Below, one piece after another: positions 50,633 through 59,900 of a stretch of 64,000 nt of DNA. Every line of letters begins with the position of its first letter. Position 1 is the first letter of the stretch. Source of the stretch: Streptomyces radicis (lineage in GTDB: Bacteria > Actinomycetota > Actinomycetes > Streptomycetales > Streptomycetaceae); contig NZ_RBDY01000022.1 of the NCBI RefSeq assembly GCF_003626575.1, forward strand, positions 48,040 to 112,039. The letters are read 5' to 3'. The notes under the pieces were generated by a model. It saw only the letters and a program-made list of their open reading frames with translations. It did not search any database and was not told the DNA's origin. The position numbers and the translations under genes were made by a program.

Positions 50633-53600
50633 TGGGCGGCGGCGACCCGCGGACGGACGACCCGCGGATAGCGGTGATCGGGACGGCGTTCCGGCTGCCG
50701 GGGGCCGACACCCCCGAGGACCTGTGGCGCGTCGTCCACGGCGGCGAGGACCGCTTCACCCGCTTCACGGACGCCGAGCTGCGCGCGGCCGGGGTGCCGG
50801 AGGAGCTGTACCGGCGCGACGACTTCGTCGGCGTCTCCGCGCTCCTCGACGACATCGCGGGCTTCGACGCCCGGCACTTCGGGATGAGCGCCCGAGAGGC
50901 CGCGCTGACCGACCCCCAGCAGCGGCTGTTCCTCGAGTGCGCCCAGCACGCCCTGGAGAACGCCGGATACCCCGACGAGCGGGACGGCAGCCGGATCGGG
51001 GTCTTCGCCAGCGCCGGATACCACCTGTACACCTTGCGGTCGTACCTGCTCGGAAACGTTCTGCCGAGCGAGACCGTCGCCGACTGGCTGGCCGGATTCC
51101 AGGTGCTGGTGGGCAACTTCACCGACTTCAACGCCACCAGGGTCGCCTACCGCCTCGATCTGACCGGTCCGGCCGTCAACGTGCAGACGGCGTGCTCGAG
51201 TTCGCTGGTGGGAGTGCAGCTGGCCGCCCAGTCGCTGCTCATGGGCGACTGCGACATCGCCCTCGCCGGCGCGGCGGCCGTCCATGTGCCGCAGGTCCTC
51301 GGCCACCACTACGTCAAGGGCTCGATCCTCTCGAAGTCCGGTCGGCTCAGGGCGTTCGACGCGGCCGCGGACGGAACCGTCGGGGGCACCGGCGTGGCCG
51401 CCGTGGTGCTGAAGCGGCTGAGCCGCGCGCTCGCGGACGGCGACACCGTGCACGGCGTCATCAGGGGGTGGGGCATCGGCAACGACGGCGCGGGCAAGAA
51501 GGCGTACTCCGCGCCCAGCGCGCGGGGGCAACGGATCGCGATCCGCAGGGCGTTGGACCACGCGGGGGTGACGGCCGACACGATCGGCTATCTCGAGACC
51601 CACGGCACCGGCACCCGCAAGGGCGACCCCATCGAGCTCGAGGGGGCCCGTGCCGCGTTCCGCGAGGACACCGACCGCAGCGGCTACTGCGCCCTGGGGG
51701 CCGTCAAGGCCAACATCGGCCACCTCGACGTGGCGTCGGGCGTGGCCGGGCTGATCAAGACGCTGCTGGTGCTCGAGCGCGGCGTCATCCCGCCGATCGC
51801 CGGCTTCGAGGAGCGCAATCCTCTGCTGGAGCTGGACGACAGCCCGTTCTACGTTCCCCGCTCGCCACGGGCGTGGCCCGAGGGAGGGACGCCCCGGCGG
51901 GCGGGGCTCACGTCGCTCGGGGTCGGCGGCACGAACGTGCATCTGGTCCTCGAGGCGGCGCCCGCGCCCCTGCCCCGCGCCGCCACGGCCGCCCCGCCCG
52001 ATGTGCTCCTGGTCTCGGCGACCTGCCGGGAGGCGCTGGTCGCCAACGCCCGCTCGCTGCGGGACGTCCTGCGGGTGCGGAACGATCTGCCGCTGGCGGA
52101 CCTGGTCACGACCGCCGCCCTCGGCCGTTCCCACGGCCGCCACCGGATCGCCGTGCGCGGCGGCACACCGGCGGCGCTCGCCGACGCGCTCGACGCCTGG
52201 CTCTCCGACCCCGACCCTCCTTCGGCGGCCGTACCGGAGGACGGGACCGCGAGGACGCTCTTCCAGTTCACCGGGCAGGGCGCCCTCCGCGCCGGAGCGG
52301 CGGCGGAGCTGTACGGGCGGTTCCCCGTGGTGCGTGAGGTGCTCGACGCCTGCGAGGAACAGCATCTCCTGATCACCGGCGAGCCCCTGCTGGCCGACCT
52401 GCTGGCGGGCGGGGCCGATCGTGCGCCCTGGCCCACCGAGACCGGTCAGCCGGCGCTCTTCGCCCTTCAGTGCGCCCTGGTCCGGCTGTGGGCGGAGGCG
52501 GGGATCACCCCGTCGGCCGTGACCGGGCACAGCGTCGGTGAGTATGCGGCGCTCCACGCGGCCGGGTCCCTCTCCCTCGCGGACGGCCTGCGACTCGTCA
52601 CCCGCAGGGGGCGGTTGACGGCTGAGCTCTCTCCCCCCGGCGCCATGGTGGCGGTGGCGCTGGCCAGGGACGCCGCCCTCGAGCTCGCCGCGGGGGAGCC
52701 CGGCGTGGAGCTCGCCGCGACCAACGGCGCGGGCTCCCAGGTCCTCGCCGGGCCCGTGGCGGACGTGGACCGGATGTGCGCCCGGCTCGACGAGCTGGGA
52801 CTGCCGCACGAACGCCTCGCGGTGGACCGGGCCTTCCACACCGCGCAGGTGGAGCCGATGCTCGACGCGTTCGGCACGGCGCTGGACGCCACGCCGTTCG
52901 CCCCGGTGCGCATCCCCTTCATCAGCGCCGTCGACGGCCTGACGCGCCCTCCCGGCTGGATCCCGGACCGGCACCACCTGGTGCGCCACGCGCGCGAGCC
53001 GGTGCGCTACGACGAGGCGCTGCGTTCCTGCGCGGGTCAACGGCCCGACGTGCTGCTCGAGATCGGGCCGCACGCCACGCTCAGCGCCCTGGCCCGCCGT
53101 GCCCTGGGCGACGTGCGGGCGGTCCCGTCCCTGCGCCGCGGCAGCGGCCGGGCCGCGCTCTACGACGCGGCGGTCGCGCTGCACCGCGCGGGCGCCGACG
53201 TCCGCTGGGAGGCGTTCCTCGCGGGCACCGGAGGGCGGCGCGTCCCCCTGCCCGGCTACCGCTTCCAGCACAGGCCCCACTGGATCGGCCCCCCACCCCG
53301 GCCCCCCGCTCCCCCGGCACCCCCCGTCCCGGCGAAAGAGGAACGCACCATGACCACGAACGGCACGAGAACGACGGACACCCCGAGGACCACACCGCTC
53401 GGGCGGACCGGACCGGCGGCGGAGGCGGGACCGGCGGCGAGGAACGGGCACGTCGACGGGCGCGCCGACGGGCACATACTGGACGGCGTCCTGCGGGTGC
53501 TCTCCCGGAGCCTGGGTGAGGACCCCGCCTCGGTGCCCGTGGACGCCTCGTTCTTCGATCTCGGCGCCGACTCCCTCCTCATGATCAATGTGCTCCGGGA

Positions 53601-53976
53601 GATCGAGCAGGACCACGGCGTCGGGGTGACGATGCGTGAGCTGTTCGACGAGACGGGCACCCCGCGCCTCCTGGCCGAGCTCATCGCCAGCAGGCTGCCC
53701 CAGGGCGCACCGCCGTCGGTCGCCACCGACCCGAGCCCCGCGGCCCCGCCCGTCGCCGACCCGCCCGTCACGGATCCGCCGCCCGCGCCGCCGACACCGC
53801 CCGCCGACGCCGCCGGATTCGCCACCCGGCAGGAGCTTCAGGACCTGGCCGTCCGCGTTCAGCAGTTGTCGCAGATCCAGCTCCAGATGCTGACCCAGCT
53901 GACCCAGCTCACCCAGCTGCTCGCCCTGCGGAACGCCGGGACCCCGGCCGGGCCCGACGAGGGGGTGGAGCGGTGA
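50632..53976 (+). CDS. type I polyketide synthase, KS-AT-ACP
   Basis: 1114 residues. The KS spans about 10-430 with an intact triad: Cys188 in VQTACSSSL, His324 in ETHGTGTRKGDP and His364 in KANIGHLD, so it is an extending KS, not a decarboxylating KSQ. The AT spans about 540-835 with Ser634 in GHSVGEY; AFH at residues 734-736 suggests malonyl-CoA. The ACP spans about 955-1030 with Ser981 in LGADSLLMI. No KR, DH or ER is present, so the product stays a beta-ketoacyl chain. A Pro-rich linker ends in a coiled coil built on TQL repeats (about 1080-1103), a likely docking helix for the NRPS. The stop overlaps the NRPS start (GTGA). There is no loading domain; the starter source is unknown. Confidence 0.93.
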   Translation: MGGGDPRTDDPRIAVIGTAFRLPGADTPEDLWRVVHGGEDRFTRFTDAELRAAGVPEELYRRDDFVGVSALLDDIAGFDARHFGMSAREAALTDPQQRLFLECAQHALENAGYPDERDGSRIGVFASAGYHLYTLRSYLLGNVLPSETVADWLAGFQVLVGNFTDFNATRVAYRLDLTGPAVNVQTACSSSLVGVQLAAQSLLMGDCDIALAGAAAVHVPQVLGHHYVKGSILSKSGRLRAFDAAADGTVGGTGVAAVVLKRLSRALADGDTVHGVIRGWGIGNDGAGKKAYSAPSARGQRIAIRRALDHAGVTADTIGYLETHGTGTRKGDPIELEGARAAFREDTDRSGYCALGAVKANIGHLDVASGVAGLIKTLLVLERGVIPPIAGFEERNPLLELDDSPFYVPRSPRAWPEGGTPRRAGLTSLGVGGTNVHLVLEAAPAPLPRAATAAPPDVLLVSATCREALVANARSLRDVLRVRNDLPLADLVTTAALGRSHGRHRIAVRGGTPAALADALDAWLSDPDPPSAAVPEDGTARTLFQFTGQGALRAGAAAELYGRFPVVREVLDACEEQHLLITGEPLLADLLAGGADRAPWPTETGQPALFALQCALVRLWAEAGITPSAVTGHSVGEYAALHAAGSLSLADGLRLVTRRGRLTAELSPPGAMVAVALARDAALELAAGEPGVELAATNGAGSQVLAGPVADVDRMCARLDELGLPHERLAVDRAFHTAQVEPMLDAFGTALDATPFAPVRIPFISAVDGLTRPPGWIPDRHHLVRHAREPVRYDEALRSCAGQRPDVLLEIGPHATLSALARRALGDVRAVPSLRRGSGRAALYDAAVALHRAGADVRWEAFLAGTGGRRVPLPGYRFQHRPHWIGPPPRPPAPPAPPVPAKEERTMTTNGTRTTDTPRTTPLGRTGPAAEAGPAARNGHVDGRADGHILDGVLRVLSRSLGEDPASVPVDASFFDLGADSLLMINVLREIEQDHGVGVTMRELFDETGTPRLLAELIASRLPQGAPPSVATDPSPAAPPVADPPVTDPPPAPPTPPADAAGFATRQELQDLAVRVQQLSQIQLQMLTQLTQLTQLLALRNAGTPAGPDEGVER

Positions 53977-56900
53977 CCGACCAGGAGAGCCTCACCCGCG
54001 CCCTTGACCGGGACCTGGCGGCCATGGCCGGGCTCACCCGGCGCATCACCGAGCAGCTGGACGCCGCGCGTCCCGCGCCCTCCACCGACCCCGAGGCCGA
54101 ACGGCCCACGGCGCACGGCCCGCGGGTGGAGATCGCCCCGGGGAGCGGGATGGTCCGCGCCACCTCGCCCCGCACCCAGCGGGAGCACCTCGACGACCTC
54201 GTGCGCCGTTACACCTCGCGGACCGCCGCGTCCAAGCGGCTCGCGCAACGCCACCGGCGTCGGCTCGCCGACAGCAGGGCCGTGGTCGGCTTCCGCAGAT
54301 CGACCAAGGAGATGCTCTATCCGGTGGCGGCCGAGCGGGCGGCCGGGGCCAGGATCGAGGACATCGACGGAAACGTCTACACCGACATCACCATGGGCTT
54401 CGGGGTGCTGCTCTTCGGCCACGATCCCGACTTCGTCAGGGAGGCCGTGAACGAGCACCTCTCCCGGGGCATCCGCCTCGGCCCCAGGAGCGTCGAGACC
54501 GGCGAGGCCGCCGAGCTGCTGGCCGAGCTGACCGGTCTCGAACGGGTGGCCTTCGCCAACTCCGGCACGGAGGCGAACGCGGCGGCGATCCGCCTCGCCC
54601 GCGCCGCCACGGGCCGCGACCGGATCGTCACCTTCCAGGGCGCCTACCACGGCCATGCCGACCAGGTGCTCGGCCGCGTCGCGGGCCGCGGTGCCGCGGC
54701 GCGAACGGTGCCCGTCTCCCGGGGCGTCCCGCACAGCGCCGTCGCCGAGCTGAGCGTGCTCAGCTATGGCAGTGAGGAGGCGCTGCACGCGATCGAACGG
54801 GACGCCGGGCGGATCGCCGCGGTCGTCGTCGAGCCGGTGCAGAGCCGCGATCCGTCGCTCAGGCCGGTGGAATTCGTGCGCCGCCTCCGTGATGTGACCA
54901 GCCGCCACGGCATCGTTCTGTTGTTCGACGAGATGCTGACCGGATTCCGGTCGGCCCTCAGGGGCGCCCAGGAGCTCTACGGCGTCACCCCCGACCTCGC
55001 CACCTACGGCAAGCTCATCGGCGGGGGGTTCCCGATCGGCGCGATCGCGGGCCGCGCCGACATCATGGACGGGGTCGACGGCGGGTACTGGACCTACGGC
55101 GACGACAGCGCCCCGCCCGTCGACACCACCTTCTTCGGCGGCACCTACCTTCAGCACCCGGTGTCGATGACGGCGGCCCGCGCCGTGCTCACGCGTCTCA
55201 AGGAGCAGGGCCCCGGGCTCCAGGAGCGGCTCAACGCCCGCACGACGGAGCTGGCCACCGGGCTCGACGCCTTCTTCGAGGCCGAGGAGTTCCCCCTGCG
55301 CATACGGTGGTTCGGCTCCCAGTTCCGCTTCGAGCACCACGCCGACATGGAGCTGCTCTACTACCACCTGATGCTGCGCGGGGTGCACGTCTGGGAATGG
55401 CGCAACTTCTTCCTGTCCACCGCGCACACGGACGGCGACATCGAGCACGTGGCCGAGGCCGTCCGGGGGTCGCTGAGGGAGCTCAGGGAGGCCGGATTCT
55501 TTCCCGCCCGAACGGCCCCCCGAACGGCCCCCGTCGCCCGAAGTACCCCCGGCCCGACGCCCACGCCCGCCGCCACGCCCAGCCCGACACCCGCGCCGAC
55601 GCCCGCGCCGACGCCCGTGACCGGCACCGCGCGCCGCGCCGACTTCGGGCTCTACTTCTTCGGCGACTACCCCGAGGACGGCGACCGTCCCGACGAAGGG
55701 GCGGGCCCGAGGGAGGGACGTTACGAACTCCTCATGGAGGCCGCCAGGTTCGCGGACGCGCACGGCTTCGGGTCGCTGTGGATGCCCGAGCGCCACTTCA
55801 ACTCGTTCGGCGGACTCTTCCCCAACCCCGTCGTGCTGGCCGCCGCCCTGGCCAGGGAGACCGAGCGCATCCGTCTCAACGCGGGCTCGGTGGTGCTCCC
55901 GCTGCACGACCCGGTCCGGGTGGCGGAGGAGTGGTCCATGGCGGACAACCTCTCCGGCGGACGGGTCGGCCTCGGCGTCGCCAGCGGCTGGAACGCCGAT
56001 GACTTCGTCTTCTTCCCCGACCGATTCGGACGGCACAGACAGGAGATGTACGACCTGCTCGACCAGGTGCGGACCCTGTGGCGGGGCGACGCGCTGCGCC
56101 GCGCGACCGGGGACGGCGAGCGGGAGATCCGGCTCTTCCCGCGCCCCGTCCAGCAGGCACCGCCCCTCTACACGGCGGTGGTCGCCAACCCCGAGTCCTA
56201 CGAGCTCGCCGCCCGGCATGACCTGGGGATCGTCACCAACCTGATGACCCAGGACATCGACCGGCTCAGGGACAACATCGCGCGCTACCGGAAGGCGAGG
56301 GCGCGGCACGGGCTCGATCCGGACGCCGGGCGGGTGGCCGTCCTGCTGCACACCTATCTGGGCGAGGACCACGAGACGGCCCGCGCCGAGGCGTTCGCGC
56401 CGATGGCCCGTTACATGCGGGCGTCCCTCGCCTTGTTCAGCGGCGTCGCCAACAGCCTGGGTCTCGGCACCGATCCGCGGTCCCTCGGCGAGGACGACCT
56501 GGAGGTGCTGTTCCGGCGGGCCTACGGCCGCTACTGCGACCAGCGCGCCCTGATCGGCGACGTGGACTCGGTCCTGCCGGTGGCGGACGCGGTGGCCGAC
56601 GCGGGCGCCGACGAGATCGTCGCACTGGTCGACTTCGGTGTGACACCCGAGCAACTGCGCGCGGGACTGCCCCGGTTGGACGCCCTGCGGCGGCGGCACC
56701 GAAGCCGCCGCGCGCCCGAGCCGTCGTCGGCCGCGCCCCTGTCACCTGGCCAGGAACGGATCTGGTTCCTCGAGCGGCTGCTCCCCGGACGCACCGCCTA
56801 CAACGAGGTGAAGGCGATCCGGCTGCGCGGCCCGCTCGACACCTGCGCGCTGCGGGCGGCACTGCGCCGACTCGTCGCCCGCCACGAAGGGCTGCGCACG

Positions 56901-59900
56901 GTCTTCCTGCCCGCGGGTGAGTCGGCCGTCCAGCGCGCGACCGACACGGGCGAGCCCGACTTCGACGTGGTGGACGGCTCGGGGCGCCCCGAGGCGGCCG
57001 TCCTCGACGTGCTGGCGGCGGAGAGCGCCCGTCGCTTCGACCTGGCGCGCGGCCCGCTGTTCGTCAGCCGCCTCGTGCGCACGGGAGCCGCCGAACACGT
57101 GCTGGTGATGTCCTTCCACCACATCGTCGTCGACGCGGCGTCCGCCGCCGTCCTCAGCCGGGACCTCTCCGCGCTCTACCGGGCTGAACGCGACGGCACG
57201 CGGGCCGAGCTGCCCGCCCTCACGTGGAGCTACGCCGACTACGCGCGGGAGCGGCGCGCGGCCGACGACGGCTCGGACACCGCGCGCGACCTGGCCCACT
57301 GGACGCGCACGCTCGGCGGTGACCTGCCGGTCCTCGCGCTGCCCACCGACCGCCCCAGGCCCGCGCGGATGACGTCGGAAGGCCGCGCGGCCTTCCACTT
57401 CCTCGACCCCGAGCTGTCCGAGCGGGTCAGGGAGGTGGGGCGGGGCCACCGCGCCACGCTGTTCATGACCCTGGTGGCCGGCTGGGCGGCGATGCTGCGG
57501 CGGGTCACGGGGCAGGAGGACGTGATCGTCGGCGTACCGGTGTCGGAGCGACCGCGGCGGGCGGATGACCTGGTCGGCTTCTTCGTCAACACCCTCGCGC
57601 TGCGGGTCGATCTCTCGGGCGATCCCGGGTTCGCGACGCTGCTCGGGCGGGTGCGCGGTGTCGCGCTCGACGCCTATGACCACGCGGGGACGCCGTTCGA
57701 GCGGGTGGTGCGGGCGCTGGCGCCGCCGCGCGGGACGGACCGGACCCCGGTCTTCCAGACGTGTGCGGAGTTCCAGTCGGAGGAGCCGTTCTGCTTCGAC
57801 CTCCCCGACATCGAGGCCACCCCCCTGGACGCGGGCCCCGACAAGGCGCTGACCGATCTGACGGTCTACTTCACCGACCTGCCCGACGGGATCCGCTGTC
57901 ATCTGGAGTACAACGCGGACCTGTTCGACCCTGGCACCGTCGACGGGTTCTTCGCGGTCTTCCGCGACGTGCTCGACGCCGCCACCGCCGCGCCCCTGAC
58001 CCCGCTCTCCTCGCTCGCCCCCGCGGTGGCGGAGGGCGACGAGGTGCCGGAACGCTGGGAGCGGGGCCCGGTGCGCCAGGTCGCGGACACCACCGTCCAC
58101 GCCTGGGTCGCGCGGCGGGCGGCGGAGCGGCCAGGGCACCCCGCCGTGGTGGCCGGGGGCGCCGTGCTGACGTACGGGGAGCTGGACGAGCGCGCCGAAC
58201 GGCTCGCCGCCGCGCTCCTGGCGCACCACCCCGGGGGTGCCCCGGGTCAGGCGGTGGCGGTGTGGCTGCCCCGCTCGGCCGACCTGGTCGTGGCGTTGCT
58301 CGCGGTGTGGAAGGCGGGCTGTGCCTATGTGCCGCTCGACCCGTCCCTCGGCGCCGCCCGCGCCGCCCAGGTGATCGCCGAGAGCCGCGCCCGCGCGGTG
58401 ATCAGCGACCTGGCCGAGGCCGAGGTGCTGCGGCTGCCCCCTTCGGTGGCCGTCGTCGGGCCGGACGCGGCCGCCCCCGGGGGAGGCGCGGGGGCGGCGT
58501 CCGACGCGAGCGGCGGGTCACCGGCCTGTGTCGTCTACACGTCGGGCAGCACCGGCGTTCCCAAGGGCGTCGTGCTCACACACCGGGGTCTGGTCGACCT
58601 CTGCGGGTGGCATCACGGGCGCTTCGCCTTCGGCGGCGGGGACCGGAGCGCGGCGGTGTGCGGCCAGGGCTTCGACGCGACCCTGCTGGAGATCTGGCCC
58701 GCGCTGACGGCGGGCGGCACGGTCGTGGTGGCCGACGAGGCGGTCCGCAAGGACCCGCTCGCGCTGGCCCGGTGGTACGCGGACCGGGACATCGCCTTCA
58801 GCATCCTGCCCACGGCGCTGGGCGAGCAGCTGCTCAGGCTGCCCGCGGCGGAGCAACCACCGTTGCGGCACCTGCTGTTGGGCGGGGAGCAGCTACGGGT
58901 GCGGCCCCGGCCCGAGGCCCCGTACGAGACGGTGAACATCTACGGTCCGACCGAGGTGACGGTGCTGTGCGTCGCGGGAACGGTGCCGCCGCCCCTGACC
59001 CACCGTTCCGCCGCGGGCGACGCCGATGACCTGATCGCGCTCGGCCGCCCGGTCGCCAACGTGCGGCTGCGCGTGGTGGACGAGTCGGACAAGCCCGTGC
59101 GCGTCGGCGCCGTGGGCGAGTTGCTGGTGTCGGGGCCCGGGGTGGCGGCGGGCTATCTGCACCGGCCCGACCTCACGGCGGAGCGGTTCATGAACGCGCC
59201 GGGGGACGGTCCCGATGGCCCTCACTACCGCACGGGCGACCTGGTGCGCTGGACCGCCGAAGGGCGGCTCGCGTTCGTGGGCCGCGCCGACGACCAGGTG
59301 AAGATCCGGGGATTCCGGGTGGAGCCGGAGGAGGTGGCCCAGACGCTGGGCCGCCTGGACGGGGTGCGCCGGGCGGCCGTCGTGGGCCGTCGCGGGGAGA
59401 GCGGCGAGACCGTACTCGACGCCCATGTGGTCCCCATAGCGCCCGTCGGCGACGACGCGCGGCAACAGCGGGCCCTGGCGGCCCGGCTGGCCCGCGAACT
59501 GAGCGACCGGCTGCCCGAGTACATGGTGCCGCGCGCCTGGAGCGTCCTCGGCGAGCTTCCGCTGACGGCCAACGGCAAGCTGGACCGGGCGCGGCTCCCA
59601 CGGGCCGGTCTCAGGGTCGCGCCGGACGAGGCCGCTGCCACGGGAGCCGCTGCCACCGAGGCCGCTGCCGCCTCCGCGCGGGGCGCTCGGCTGCGCGAGC
59701 TGTGGGCGGCCGAGCTCGATCTCGCCCCCCGGGATGTCGACCCCGACGCCTCCCTCTTCCATCTGGGCGGGCACTCGATCACCGCGATGAGGCTGGTGAA
59801 TCGTTTCCGCGAGGAGTGGGGCGTCGAGTATCCGCTCTCGCGGCTGTACCAGGAGCCCACGCTCAGGGCGGTGACGGAGTATCTGACCGGCGCCGGGTCG

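Noticed and set aside
50632..51930. KS as a decarboxylating loading domain (KSQ)
   Set aside because: The active-site residue is Cys188 (ACSSS), not Gln, so it is a normal condensing KS.
50323..53616. Very long open frame on the minus strand (about 1100 codons) opposite the PKS
   Set aside because: It mirrors the GC-biased third positions of the clear KS-AT-ACP gene; its translation is Arg/Gly/Val-rich with no domain.
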